NCBI RefSeq assembly: GCF_009834185.1
Contig: NZ_CP047173.1
Coordinates: 3,100,001-3,164,000, forward strand
Direction: 5' to 3'
Length of the DNA stretch: 64,000 bases
Source of the DNA: Rathayibacter sp. VKM Ac-2760
GTDB lineage: Bacteria; Actinomycetota; Actinomycetes; Actinomycetales; Microbacteriaceae
A program made the translations under genes and the position numbers. The notes beneath the pieces were generated by a model. It ran no database searches. It worked only from the letters and a program-made list of their open reading frames with translations, and was not told where the DNA came from. Below, in pieces: positions 23,126 to 32,237 of this stretch (its first letter is position 1; each line of letters opens with the position of its first letter).

Positions 23126-26100
23126 TCAGTCGGCGGGCAGGGGCGTGATCGGCTGCGTCTCGTTCGACGCCGGGGCGGCGTCCTCGACGATCGGCGCGCC
23201 GGCACCCACCGGCACCTCGATCGGACCGGTCGACGTCTCGTCCTGCGGAGCGCCGATCAGCCCGGCGACCCGCGCGGCCACGGCCTCGGGGTCGGCGAAC
23301 AGCTCGAAGTTGTGCACGCGGAGGTAGTGCCAGCCGAGGCGGCGCAGCAGCTCCGGGCGCAGCCGCAGCGAGACCCGGAGGCTCTGCGTGCTGACGTCGC
23401 GGTCGGTCTCGACGACGACGGCACGGGTGCCGTGCGCCGCGACGAGCGCGAGCTTGCCCTTGTGCCCGATGTTGACCCGCAGTCCGCGGCGCTCGAGGCG
23501 CGCGGCGAGGTCGACCAGCATCGGCTCGGAGTAGTCGTCGCGGTCGCTCGGCTGGACGCGGTCCTCCGCCTCCTGGAGCACCTGGGCGAGCGCGACCATG
23601 CCGTAGCGCATCCGCGACTCGTCGATGTCGCCGGGGCGGAAGCACGAGACGATGTCCATCGAGCGGCGGGCGCGGGTCATGCCCACGGCGAGCAGGCGCT
23701 CCCCGCCCGGCTCGGCCAGCGCGCCGAAGTTGGAGAGCAGGCGGCCGTGCGGGGTGCGGCCGTAGCCGATCGAGAAGATCACCCGGTCGCGGCTCTGCGC
23801 CACCGACTGCTCGAGCGTGACGACGGCGAACGGCTCCGGGCGGTCACCGAGGATGAAGTCGCTGAGGTCGGCGCGCTTGGCGAACGCGGTGAGCACGGCC
23901 TGCTGCACCCGCACGGCGTGCCGCGGGCTCGCGGTGATCACCATCAGCGACTCGCGCGGCCGGATGACCGCGTGCTCGAGCACCAGCTCGACCACCTTCG
24001 CGACCTCGGCGTCGACGGACTCGACCGCTCCGGAGTCGTTCTCGGGCATGCCGTGACCGCTGGCGATGTAGTGGAAGCGGAGCGAGTCGTGCCCGAGGAA
24101 CGAGCCGGCCCAGGGCAGCGAGTCGATCCGGCCGCCGTAGAAGCGGCGGTTCACCAGCTCGGCGAGGTCCTCGCCGCCCGCGCGGTAGCTGCGGGTGAGC
24201 GTGACGGTGTTCAGCAGCTCACCGAGACGGGCGAGGGCCGACTGCGCGTGCAGCGCCTCGACATCGGTGCGCGAGGCGGCGCTGCCGAACTCGACGGTCT
24301 CGTCGACCCGCAGGCCGAACGGCGTGGGCGTCTGGGTGACCGGGTCGCCGAACGCGACGACCTGCTTGGCGCGGCGGATCGCTCCGACGTTCTCGGCGAG
24401 CGTCGTGGCGCCCGCGTCGACGAGGAAGACCGCGTCGAAGGTCGTCTCCGTGCCGATGCGGTGCACCTCGTACGGCGAGGCCAGCCAGGCCGGAGCGAGC
24501 ACGCGCGACAGGTGCGGCGCGGCCTTCTGCAGCTCCTGCGGCGTAGTCGAGGACTCGGTGCGCAGCAGCGCGCGCAGGGCGTCGCGCTCGAGCTGCCAGT
24601 CGACGAGGCCGATCTTCCAGGTCTCGGAGAGCTTCCAGGCGAGCAGCTCGGCGCTGGAGGCGGCGTGCGCCTCGTCGACGAGCTTGAAGTCGGCCTCGAG
24701 CCGGTCGAGCACGCTGGTGTTGCCACCGAGCAGCGCGCGCTCGTCGGTCAGCATGATCTCGAGCGCCGAGCGCCACCAGGCGAGGTCGAGCTCGATCGCG
24801 ACCAGCTCCGCCGGCACGTGGCGGCGCGAGAGATCGGTGAGCAGCGGGTCGAGGCCCCACTCGCGCAGCGTCGCCAGCAGGGTGGTGCGCTCCTGCAGGT
24901 TGGCGAGCACCTCGCTGTCCTCGGCGAGACCGGAGACCATCGAGACCAGCTCGGCGAGCGGCAGTGAGGCGAGCTGCGTCGTGCCGCCGCGGCGGCCCAG
25001 CGGCTCGTCGAGGCGGCCGAGCTGGTCGGACACCTGCTGGAACGCGACCTGCACGTCGGCGACGCCGACCGGCACCTCGGGGACGGTGCCCGCGACGGCG
25101 TAGCGCTGCCAGAGCGTGCGCTGCTGCTGCACGCGGCGCAGCGACGCGTTGAGATCGGACACGTGCGCGCCCGGGCGCATGTACTCCCGCGCCAGCTTCT
25201 TCAGCCGGCGGCGGTTGGTCGAGGACATCTCGGCCGCCTCGCGACGGGGCGAGGTGGCGACGATGAGGTCCTGGATCGAGCGGTCGAAGACGGCCGGCTG
25301 GAACTTGTCGAGAGTGTCCCGGACGTCCTGCAGCAGGCGCAGGTAGATGCCGAGCTCGGCGACCGACTCGAACGGGCGCATCCGGGTCTGGGCGATGACG
25401 TCCTGCGCGCGGTCGAGCAGGCGCGGCAGATCGCGCAGGTGCAGGCGCTTGGCCAGCTCGTGCGCGGCCTCGGCGTCGGCGGTGGAGTCGAACTGCGCGC
25501 CGTACCAGGGCGAGTCGCCCGGGCCGTAGCGGAACTCGCCGAGACGGGCCGACTCGATCAGCATGCGGGTCGCCTCGGGGCGGCTGTGCGCGAGCGCTGT
25601 GACGGCGCGGCGGTCGAGGCGGGCGGCGGTCGACGGGGGCGTCCGCAGCTGGGAGAGGCGCGCCAGCTCCTCGAGGGCCTGCAGCGCCGAGACGCCGAAG
25701 CTGGGGTCGCGGCGCGAGAGGGCGCCGCGGTAGTCGAGCAGCACCTTGCGCAGGCGCAGCAGCGCGTCGTCGATCTCGCTGACCGAGGGGCGCGCGGCCT
25801 TCTCGTTGCGGCCGATCGACTGGATGAGGTCGCGGCGCAGCGTCCGCGGGCTGACGGCGATGCCGCCGAGACCGGCGGACAGCAGCCGCTGGTGGATGCT
25901 GTCGAGGCTCGAGCGGCGGGCGCCGACGACGAGGACGCGCTTGTGCTGCGCGGCGAGCGCGCCGATCGCGTTGACGATCGTCTGCGTGCCGCCGGTGCCG
26001 GGCAGGGTCTTCACCACGAGCGAGTTGCCGGCCGCGATGTTCGCGATGACCTGCTCCTGCTCGGCGTCGGCGTCGAGGAGGAGGTTGTCGGTCGCCGGCG

Positions 26101-26980
26101 GACGCTCGTCCTGCGGGATGATCGACGCCACCTTCTGCGACTGCTGCAGCGCGCGCTTGGCGGCCGGGTTGCCGGCGACCGCGTCGAGGACGGGGTGCTC
26201 GAGCATCCGGGCGTCGCGGAGCATGTCGCCGGCGACGTCGGCGAAGCTCGACACCACCAGGCGCGGGTGCACGGCGAACCAGGGCAGGTGCGAGGTGAGC
26301 CCGCGGAGCTGGTCGATCACCGGCTGCGGCTTGAACACGCCGTTCTGCACGGCGAGCTCGACGAACTGCTCCGGGTCGATGGTGATGCCGAACTGCTGCT
26401 TCAGCGCACGGGCGAGCTGCGGGTTGAAGTAGGGCTGGCCCTTGAGCTTGAGCTCGAAGTCGCGGCCGTAGCGGCGGATCGCGAGCGGGCGCAGCAGCAC
26501 GGGGGCGGTGAACTCCGTCTCGCCCGCGCGCCACTGCGCGAGCCCGATCGCCAGGTGCACGCCCTCGATGCCGCGGACCGAGCGCAGCTCGATCCCCTTG
26601 TCGGTGATCGCGGCGGCGGCGTTCTTCGCGGTCCGCAGCGCCAGCTCGTCGCGGATGAGCGAGGAGAGCAGCGTCGTCTTGCCGGAGATGAAGGGCGGCA
26701 GGCCGCCGGGGTGCGTGGTGGACAGCTCGATGCGCGTGCGCGGCGAGTCGACGAAGTGGAGAAGGGGCGAGGGGCCGCCGACCTTGGCGAGCTCCTCCCG
26801 CCAGGACTGCCACACGGGGTCGGCCACGTTGCCGCCCTGGTAGCCGGCCTCGCCGCTCGTCACCTGGACGGGCGTCGTGGCGTTCGAGGGGAGCTGGAGG
26901 GCGGACGCCTCGCGCGGGTCACCGGACTCGGGGGAGGTCGCCACCGGTCCGGCTCCTGGGAAATCGTCGACACGTTGCAC
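23126..26980 (-). CDS. Large SF1 helicase-like protein (DUF4011/AAA type) with degenerate ATPase motifs
   Basis: The 1284-residue product has the layout of DUF4011-type SF1 helicases: an N-terminal domain (about 55-300), a RecA-like core and a C-terminal nuclease-like domain (about 1180-1260). The Walker A position reads LPGTGGTQT at 326-334, with Gly at residue 331 where Lys is expected (bases 25988-25990). The Walker B position reads FLVDAGATT, with Ala replacing the catalytic Glu. Motif III (AFGDPVTQTP) and motif VI (AVGMTRARRSM) remain. The C-terminal domain keeps the family shape (LGWHYLRVHNFELFADP) but lacks the expected acidic residue in its core strand. The frame is clean over 3.9 kb, so it is probably expressed as a non-hydrolysing protein. 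Confidence 0.8.
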   Translation of the reverse strand: MQRVDDFPGAGPVATSPESGDPREASALQLPSNATTPVQVTSGEAGYQGGNVADPVWQSWREELAKVGGPSPLLHFVDSPRTRIELSTTHPGGLPPFISGKTTLLSSLIRDELALRTAKNAAAAITDKGIELRSVRGIEGVHLAIGLAQWRAGETEFTAPVLLRPLAIRRYGRDFELKLKGQPYFNPQLARALKQQFGITIDPEQFVELAVQNGVFKPQPVIDQLRGLTSHLPWFAVHPRLVVSSFADVAGDMLRDARMLEHPVLDAVAGNPAAKRALQQSQKVASIIPQDERPPATDNLLLDADAEQEQVIANIAAGNSLVVKTLPGTGGTQTIVNAIGALAAQHKRVLVVGARRSSLDSIHQRLLSAGLGGIAVSPRTLRRDLIQSIGRNEKAARPSVSEIDDALLRLRKVLLDYRGALSRRDPSFGVSALQALEELARLSQLRTPPSTAARLDRRAVTALAHSRPEATRMLIESARLGEFRYGPGDSPWYGAQFDSTADAEAAHELAKRLHLRDLPRLLDRAQDVIAQTRMRPFESVAELGIYLRLLQDVRDTLDKFQPAVFDRSIQDLIVATSPRREAAEMSSTNRRRLKKLAREYMRPGAHVSDLNASLRRVQQQRTLWQRYAVAGTVPEVPVGVADVQVAFQQVSDQLGRLDEPLGRRGGTTQLASLPLAELVSMVSGLAEDSEVLANLQERTTLLATLREWGLDPLLTDLSRRHVPAELVAIELDLAWWRSALEIMLTDERALLGGNTSVLDRLEADFKLVDEAHAASSAELLAWKLSETWKIGLVDWQLERDALRALLRTESSTTPQELQKAAPHLSRVLAPAWLASPYEVHRIGTETTFDAVFLVDAGATTLAENVGAIRRAKQVVAFGDPVTQTPTPFGLRVDETVEFGSAASRTDVEALHAQSALARLGELLNTVTLTRSYRAGGEDLAELVNRRFYGGRIDSLPWAGSFLGHDSLRFHYIASGHGMPENDSGAVESVDAEVAKVVELVLEHAVIRPRESLMVITASPRHAVRVQQAVLTAFAKRADLSDFILGDRPEPFAVVTLEQSVAQSRDRVIFSIGYGRTPHGRLLSNFGALAEPGGERLLAVGMTRARRSMDIVSCFRPGDIDESRMRYGMVALAQVLQEAEDRVQPSDRDDYSEPMLVDLAARLERRGLRVNIGHKGKLALVAAHGTRAVVVETDRDVSTQSLRVSLRLRPELLRRLGWHYLRVHNFELFADPEAVAARVAGLIGAPQDETSTGPIEVPVGAGAPIVEDAAPASNETQPITPLPAD

Positions 26981-27106
26981 ACGGACACCCTAAGCCGGGG
27001 ATCTGCGAAAGGCCGTAGCGACGCGGACGGGCGCGATCCCGGCCGCGGGGCCCCCGTTGCGGGGACGCGTCGCGCGGGTGGGAGGAGCGGGGGTCGGCGC
27101 GGCGCG

Positions 27107-27508
27107 TCAGCTCGCGCGGTCGGGCCACACGGCGAGGGGAGGCACGCTCTCGACGCGGCGCTCGCCGTCGACGACCGCGATGCGGCTCTCGACGCGATCG
27201 TGCCCACCGGCGCCGGCCACGGCGGTCATCACCGCCTCCGCATGGTCGCGGGTGAGGTGCCCGAAGGCGGAGCGCAGGTCGACGGGGCGGCCGGTGGCCA
27301 GCGAGAGCGCGATGCGGGCGACCGCCTCCTCCGAGGGATCGAGCAGGTGCGCGCCGCGCTCGAGGAGTGCGAGGTCGACGGCGCAGCCGCCGTCCGCCGG
27401 GACGACCCAGGGCAGTCCGGAGCGGGCGCAGCCGGTGCGCCGCAGCAGCTCCCGGGCGAGGGAGACGGCGGGCGCGGGCGCCGACGGGACGGAGAGCACG
27501 GCGCTCAC
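27107..27508 (-). CDS. Hypothetical cytoplasmic protein
   Basis: The 133-residue product begins with GTG at 27508, overlapping the stop of the upstream membrane protein by four bases (GTGA), a clear sign of coupling. Residues 18-60 include a cysteine-bearing segment (LRRTGCARSGLPWVVPADGGCAVDL is split by predicted loops), and the middle is helical (EEAVARIALSLATG). No known domain is recognised. It has good codon bias and no signal peptide. The two genes form a small minus-strand operon downstream of the VOC gene. Confidence 0.65.
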   Translation of the reverse strand: MSAVLSVPSAPAPAVSLARELLRRTGCARSGLPWVVPADGGCAVDLALLERGAHLLDPSEEAVARIALSLATGRPVDLRSAFGHLTRDHAEAVMTAVAGAGGHDRVESRIAVVDGERRVESVPPLAVWPDRAS

Positions 27509-27915
27509 GAGGCGGCTCCGCTCGGCGCGAGGGCCCGGCGGCGGGCGTCGGCGCGCACGGCGCGCACGGCCACGGACACCGCCGCCGTGACGACGCAGAC
27601 CAGGCCCACGAGCGCCGGGGCCAGCCAGCCGAGCACGCTCGCCTCTTCGACCCCGGGGCCGACGTACTTCCACTGCGCGATCCCGTGGACGAAGAGGGCG
27701 AAGAAGCCGAGGGTGACGCCGGTCAGCGCGGTGACGAGGTCGGCCGGGCGGACGAGCGCGGCCTCGCGGTCGAGTGCGGGCAGGGGCTCGACCGGAGCGG
27801 GGGGCGGGCTGCCGGCGGGCGGGCCGTCTGCGGGTGCAGGGGCGGCGAGGGTGCCGTCGGCGGACGCGGGGTCGGTGGTCGGCAGCGCGAGCGTGCCGGT
27901 GGACGGTGTGGGCAT
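27505..27915 (-). CDS. Small two-helix membrane protein, unknown function
   Basis: The 136-residue protein has a Pro/Ala-rich N-terminal 45 residues, probably disordered. Two membrane helices follow (around VTALTGVTLGFFALFVHGIA and VLGWLAPALVGLVCVVTAAVSV) and then a short basic tail. It overlaps the downstream gene by four bases. No family is recognised. Confidence 0.65.
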   Translation of the reverse strand: MPTPSTGTLALPTTDPASADGTLAAPAPADGPPAGSPPPAPVEPLPALDREAALVRPADLVTALTGVTLGFFALFVHGIAQWKYVGPGVEEASVLGWLAPALVGLVCVVTAAVSVAVRAVRADARRRALAPSGAAS

Positions 27916-27984
27916 GCCACCGATCGAACCAGTCGCAGGCGGTCTCGGCGTCCTCCGCTGGCATGATGGCGCGCGACGATCGGC

Positions 27985-28428
27985 TCACGTCGCAGTGCGT
28001 CGCACCGCCCGCCGGCCGAGCGAAGACTGGAAGCGCAGGAGGTAGCCGTCGGGGTCCGCGACCAGGACCTGGCGGACGCCGGCCTCCTCCTCCCCCACCC
28101 GGTACCAGCGGGTCTCGGCGGGGGCGAACAGGGCGACGCCCGCCTCCCGCAGTGCCGTCGCGATCGCGTCGGCGTCGTCGACGCGGATCTGGAGGTTCGC
28201 ACCGCGGCCGAGAGGGCGCTCCAGCGGTGCGGTGATCCAGTCGCGGGTGGCGCCGATCCGGTCGAGCATCACGTGCGCGCCGCCGCGGGCCAGGTAGGCG
28301 AAGCCCTCCTCGGGCCGCGCATAGAGGACCGCGAAGCCGCAGGGGCCGCACCAGAAGGCGAGGCTGCGCTCGAGGTTCTCGACCAGGAGCTCGGGGACGA
28401 GATCGGGGTCGGGGTCGGCGGTGCTCAC
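27985..28428 (-). CDS. VOC/glyoxalase-bleomycin resistance family protein
   Basis: The 147-residue protein has LVPELLVENLERSLAFWCG at the start, then FAYLARGGAHVMLD, LQIRVDDADAIATALREAGV and VLVADPDGYLLRFQSSLG, matching the paired beta-alpha-beta-beta-beta folds of bleomycin-resistance-type proteins. The Glu/His metal ligands of glyoxalase I are not all evident, so a binding or resistance role is more likely than lactoylglutathione lyase activity. It stands alone on the minus strand, divergent from the gene at 28493. Confidence 0.88.
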   Translation of the reverse strand: MSTADPDPDLVPELLVENLERSLAFWCGPCGFAVLYARPEEGFAYLARGGAHVMLDRIGATRDWITAPLERPLGRGANLQIRVDDADAIATALREAGVALFAPAETRWYRVGEEEAGVRQVLVADPDGYLLRFQSSLGRRAVRRTAT

Positions 28429-28492
28429 GGCGCCATGCTGCCACGGGGCCTCCCCCGGCTCGGCGGGCCGGGGTCCGGGCTAGGGTCGGGGC

Positions 28493-29167
28493 ATGGGGGT
28501 CGGGAGCATCGGCGAGTCGGGCATCGAGGACGGCGGGCAGCCGCCGGCGGGCGGAGCGGCGGATCACGGGGACGATCCGCGCCGCGCGCGGCCGGACGGC
28601 CCGCCGCCGTTCCCGCTGAGCCTCGTCGTGGTCGTGCCGATCGGGATGCTCGTGACGGGCTGGCTGCTCGCCACTCCCCTGGTGCTGAGCGCGCCGTGGG
28701 TGCTGGTGCTGCTGACCCGCGCCGGGCTGCCCTACGCGGTGCTCGCGCTCGCGGTCGCCGCCGTGCTGAGACTGCGCGCCGCCCGCGAGCTGAGGGCGAG
28801 CGGGCTGCCGGACGAGCCGATCGACGCAATCATCGCCTCCGGGCGGAGCCTGGCCCAGCGCGCGGCCCGGGCGAGCGCCTTCGCACTGCTCGGGCTCTGG
28901 GTCGTCGTCGCCGTGCCGTTCGTCCTGCAGATCGAGCCGGGACTGCTCGCCGTGGTCGGCGGGCCGGTGATCGCCGGCGCGGTCCTGTCGATCGTCGCCG
29001 ATGCGCGGCTCCTCTTCTCGCCCCGGATCGCGCGGGCCGAGGTCGCCGCGGTGCTCGGCCGCGGCGACGGCCGGCGCCGGATCCTCGCGAACTGGATCGC
29101 CGCTCCGCTCTCGTGGTTCGCCTTCGCGATCCCGGCGCAGTTCCTCGGCGTGCTCGGCGGCATCTAA
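28493..29167 (+). CDS. Hypothetical integral membrane protein
   Basis: The 224-residue product has a disordered Gly/Asp/Pro-rich N-terminus of about 40 residues, then membrane helices at roughly 42-62, 65-92, 128-148, 150-170 and 200-222. Between helices two and three is a polar segment, LPDEPIDAIIASGRSLAQRA. No family is recognised. The ATG is supported by GTCGGGG spacing only weakly. It converges with the DoxX gene. Confidence 0.65.
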   Translation: MGVGSIGESGIEDGGQPPAGGAADHGDDPRRARPDGPPPFPLSLVVVVPIGMLVTGWLLATPLVLSAPWVLVLLTRAGLPYAVLALAVAAVLRLRAARELRASGLPDEPIDAIIASGRSLAQRAARASAFALLGLWVVVAVPFVLQIEPGLLAVVGGPVIAGAVLSIVADARLLFSPRIARAEVAAVLGRGDGRRRILANWIAAPLSWFAFAIPAQFLGVLGGI

Positions 29168-29222
29168 CGCCGGACCGGCGCCCCGGCCCGATCAGAGCCG
29201 GGCCCGATCAGACCCGTGCCGA

Positions 29223-29726
29223 TCAGAGCCAGGGCCGGAGTGCCGCCGGGATCGGAGCGGCGGCGGGATTCCGGCGCCGCCGGAGCTGATCCGCGACGCC
29301 CGTCAGCGACACCCTGCTCGCGAACGCTGGGACCGCGACGAGCGCGACCGACAGCAGGACCATCACGGGGTACTCGCCGATCAGCTGGTCGGCGAGCCAG
29401 TACATCATCAGGGTGACGGTCGACATCAGCGCGGCGGGCACCGTCAGGATCCCGAGGATCAGCGCGACCCCGAGGGAGCACTCCAGCAGCGGCATCACGA
29501 TGCCGAACAGGTCCGCTCCCGGGCCGAGGACGGTCGTGACGAACCACTGGTAGAACCCGGGCACGCGGCCGTTGCCCGCCGCGCTCTCGGCGACCAGGCG
29601 GATGTCGGCGGCGCCGAAGCCGGCCCGGTACTTCAGCAGTCCCTCGTTCAGCCAGAGGAGGCCGAGGGCGACCCGCGCCGCGGTGACGACGATCGCCGCG
29701 GCGCGGGTCGGGCGGCGGGTGCTCAC
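29223..29726 (-). CDS. DoxX-family membrane protein
   Basis: The 167-residue protein has four hydrophobic helices. ALGLLWLNEGLLKYRAGFG at the start is the DoxX signature, with the conserved Glu in helix 1, followed by the QWFVTTVLGP loop and a C-terminal basic tail. DoxX proteins are quinone-linked or redox-related membrane subunits, poorly characterised. GTG at 29726 overlaps the stop of the DM13 lipoprotein gene by four bases, so the two are coupled and probably work together at the membrane. Confidence 0.87.
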   Translation of the reverse strand: MSTRRPTRAAAIVVTAARVALGLLWLNEGLLKYRAGFGAADIRLVAESAAGNGRVPGFYQWFVTTVLGPGADLFGIVMPLLECSLGVALILGILTVPAALMSTVTLMMYWLADQLIGEYPVMVLLSVALVAVPAFASRVSLTGVADQLRRRRNPAAAPIPAALRPWL

Positions 29727-30193
29727 GAGAGGGCCGCGGCGCCGAAGACCGCCTTCGCCTTGTCGCAGTGGATCACGACGTCGGTGTACGAGGAGGCGTC
29801 GACGCCGCCGCCGAGCGCGAAGGTCTGCGACGCCGTGTCGAAGGAGACCGCGTCGATCTCGACTCCGGCGGCGACCGCGGCCTCGTCGGTGCCGCCGGTG
29901 AGGTAGACGTGCAGGTCGGGGCCCTCGTCGGAGGAGAAGCCGGCGAGGACGATCTTGCCATCGGCGACGGACACGGTGCCGGAGACCTTCTTGTCGTTCA
30001 GTCCGGCGAAGGTGCCGGACAGCGCCGCCGTGCTCGTGGCCGTCGAGCTCGACGTGCCGCTCGGGGCGGCAGCGCTGGAGCTGGTGGCGGGCGCCGCCGG
30101 CGCCGCGCTGCCGGACGGGGTGCTGCAGGCGGCGAGGCTCACGCTCAGGGCGGCGGCGGCGACGGCGGTGGTGATCAGGGTGGAGAGGCGCAT
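29723..30193 (-). CDS. DM13-domain lipoprotein
   Basis: The 156-residue protein has a lipobox ending LAAC at residues 20-23 (STLITTAVAAAALSVSLAAC), a Ser/Ala/Thr-rich linker and then a DM13 domain: SGTFAGLNDKKVSGTVSVAD, GPDLHVYLTG and VVIHCDKAKAVFG. The single Cys in the last motif is the feature suggested in the family to take part in electron transfer. It lies just upstream of DoxX and divergent from a two-component system. Between them lie the repeats that may control both sides. Confidence 0.88.
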   Translation of the reverse strand: MRLSTLITTAVAAAALSVSLAACSTPSGSAAPAAPATSSSAAAPSGTSSSTATSTAALSGTFAGLNDKKVSGTVSVADGKIVLAGFSSDEGPDLHVYLTGGTDEAAVAAGVEIDAVSFDTASQTFALGGGVDASSYTDVVIHCDKAKAVFGAAALS

Positions 30194-30280
30194 CGGGAGG
30201 TCCTTCGGTCCGGGGCCGCAGCGGTTCTGCGGCGGTCATGAGAGGGACGCTAGGGAGCCGCAGGGCGCCGCGGGCCGGAG

Positions 30281-30316
30281 ATTGCGGGACTGTAAGACAT
30301 TGCAGGACCGTAAGAA
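30281..30316. promoter_or_regulatory. Tandem 18-bp direct repeats, probable response-regulator site
   Basis: ATTGCGGGACTGTAAGAC is followed directly by ATTGCAGGACCGTAAGAA, identical at 15 of 18 positions. OmpR-class regulators bind direct repeats. The pair ends about 3 bases before the expected -35 position of a TANNNT-type -10 (TACCGT, 30342-30347) upstream of the response-regulator gene. It is also in front of the divergent DM13 gene. Confidence 0.65.
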
Positions 30317-30370
30317 CCGCCGCTCGGCCGAGCCGATGTCCTACCGTCGGTTCCGGGAAGAGGAGGCCGC

Positions 30371-31066
30371 ATGCCGCAGGTGATGATCGTCGAGGACGAC
30401 CGCACGCTCCGCACGGTGCTGGGCGACTACCTGCGCACGAGCGGCTTCGAGGTGACCGAGTACGCGGACGGTCCGAGCGCCCGTCTCGGCTTCGAGAGCG
30501 GCCCGCCGGACGTCGTCGTGCTCGACCGGATGCTCCCCGGACTCAGCGGCGACGAGCTGTGCCGGCACATCCGCGGCCTCGGATCGGACGTGCCGATCAT
30601 CATGCTCACCGCGCTGGACAGCACGGAGGACCGCATCGACGGCCTCGAGCACGGCGCGGACGACTACGTGCCCAAGCCGTTCGCCCTCCGCGAGGTGCAG
30701 CTGCGGATCGCGTCGATCCTGCGGCGCAGCGCGGCGGCCCAGGCGGTGAGCACGCCGTTCACCGTCGGCCGCTTCCGCGTCGATCCGGCCCGTCGGCGGG
30801 TGTGGATCGGCGCTCGGGAGGTGGTGCTCACCGGGCGGGAGTACGAGCTGTTCCTCTTCCTCTCGCGGAACCCCGACCGGGTGATCACGCGCGACGAGAT
30901 CATGAGCGACGCGTGGGGCTGGTCGTTCGGCGACGCCTCGACCGTGACGGTCCACGTGCGGCGGCTGCGGGAGAAGATCGAGTGCGATCCGCGCTCGCCG
31001 GACTTCCTCGTCACCGAGTGGGGACTGGGCTACTCCTTCGCTCCGTCGGCGGAGATCCCGTGCTGA
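30371..31066 (+). CDS. OmpR-family response regulator
   Basis: The 231-residue protein has a receiver domain with phospho-acceptor D52 in VVVLDRMLPG, the acidic pair at residues 9-10, and K102 in VPKPF. A winged-helix DNA-binding domain occupies residues 130-225 (LTGREYELFLFLSRNPDRVI, VTVHVRRLREKIE and the wing GLGYSF). The histidine kinase gene overlaps its 3' end. It likely binds the direct repeats 60 bases upstream, controlling itself and perhaps the DM13-DoxX pair. Confidence 0.95.
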   Translation: MPQVMIVEDDRTLRTVLGDYLRTSGFEVTEYADGPSARLGFESGPPDVVVLDRMLPGLSGDELCRHIRGLGSDVPIIMLTALDSTEDRIDGLEHGADDYVPKPFALREVQLRIASILRRSAAAQAVSTPFTVGRFRVDPARRRVWIGAREVVLTGREYELFLFLSRNPDRVITRDEIMSDAWGWSFGDASTVTVHVRRLREKIECDPRSPDFLVTEWGLGYSFAPSAEIPC

Positions 31067-32190
31067 CCGGCGCCGACATCCTCCTCGTCGTCTCGACGAC
31101 CGCGGTCTGCACGGCCCTCGTCTCCGCCCTCGCCCTGCTCGTGCTGCGGATCAACCGCAACGGCTCGCTCGCGTCCCAGCTGGCGGTCGTCGTGGTCGCC
31201 ACGGTCGCGGCCATCACCGGGTCGACGATCGCGATCGCCGGGGAGATGTACGTCTCGCCGCACGATCTGTCCGTGCTGATCTGGGTCGCGCTGGTGTCCG
31301 CGGCGATGAGCCTCGCCGCGGCCCTGCTCATCGGCCGCCTCGGCCGACGCCGGATCGCGCTGCTGCGCGACTCGGCCCGGCGCGTCGGCGACGGCGGAGT
31401 GGTCGAGGCCGATGCCGGCGGCTGGCGCGAGCTCGCCGAGCTGTCCGCCGAGCTGGCGGACACCTCGGCCCGGCTGGCCGCGGCGCGGGCCGAGGTCGAG
31501 CAGCTCGATGCGGCGCGGCGCCAGTTCTTCGCCTGGATCTCGCACGATCTGCGCACGCCGCTCGCCGGTGTCCGCGCACTGGCCGAGGCCCTGGAGGCGG
31601 GGGTCGCCGCCGATCCCGCGGCCTACCTCCGCCGGCTGCGGGAGCAGACCGACACCATGAACCGGCTCGTCGACGACCTCTTCGAGCTGTCGCGGCTGCA
31701 CACCGGCGCGCTCCAGCTGCGCCGGGAGTCGGTCGAGCTGCTCGACATCGTGTCGGGCGCCGTGGCCGACGTCCGCGAGCTCGCGCTGGCCCGGCGGATC
31801 CGGATCAGCCACGCGGGCGTCGCGGGGCAGCTGCTCTGGGCCGACCCGCACGAGCTCACCCGGGTGGTGGTGAATCTGCTCGCCAACGGGATCCGGCACG
31901 CGCCCGAGGGATCCGAGATCCTGGTGTCGGCGGACCGGGACGATCGCGACCGGCTCATCCTCAGCGTCCTCGACCACGGCAGCGGTGTCGCCGCGGAGGA
32001 CCTCGGCCGGATGTTCGAGGTCGGCTGGCGGGCGAGCACCACCCGCTCGTCCGACGAGCCCGGCTCCTCGGGCGCCGGACTGGGGCTCGCGATCGTGCGC
32101 GGCATCGTCGAGGCGCACGGCGGCGATGTGCGCGCTGCCCACGTGCCCGACGGCTTCCGGCTCGACGTCATCCTCCCGGCGACGGCCTAG
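31060..32190 (+). CDS. Sensor histidine kinase
   Basis: The 376-residue kinase has two membrane segments near 7-30 and 40-62, a third near 70-92, and a HAMP-like linker. The H-box is FFAWISHDLRTPLAG with H162, followed by an N-box (VVNLLANGIRHAPEG), G1 (VLDHGSGVA) and G2 (SGAGLGLAIVRGIVEAHGG). There is no large extracytoplasmic sensor domain, so sensing is probably by the membrane part. GTG at 31060 lies 7 bases inside the response-regulator gene, so the two are translationally coupled. Confidence 0.94.
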   Translation: MLTGADILLVVSTTAVCTALVSALALLVLRINRNGSLASQLAVVVVATVAAITGSTIAIAGEMYVSPHDLSVLIWVALVSAAMSLAAALLIGRLGRRRIALLRDSARRVGDGGVVEADAGGWRELAELSAELADTSARLAAARAEVEQLDAARRQFFAWISHDLRTPLAGVRALAEALEAGVAADPAAYLRRLREQTDTMNRLVDDLFELSRLHTGALQLRRESVELLDIVSGAVADVRELALARRIRISHAGVAGQLLWADPHELTRVVVNLLANGIRHAPEGSEILVSADRDDRDRLILSVLDHGSGVAAEDLGRMFEVGWRASTTRSSDEPGSSGAGLGLAIVRGIVEAHGGDVRAAHVPDGFRLDVILPATA

Positions 32191-32237
32191 CGGCGGACCG
32201 CGCCGGAGTCTGCCGGACGGCGCAGCGGCCGGAGCGG

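Noticed and set aside
19858..23205. 1115-codon minus-strand frame opposite the GH43-like gene
   Set aside because: Composition is Arg/Gly/Val/Asp repeats mirroring the plus-strand codons, with no domain or ribosome site. It is an antisense shadow of a GC-rich gene.
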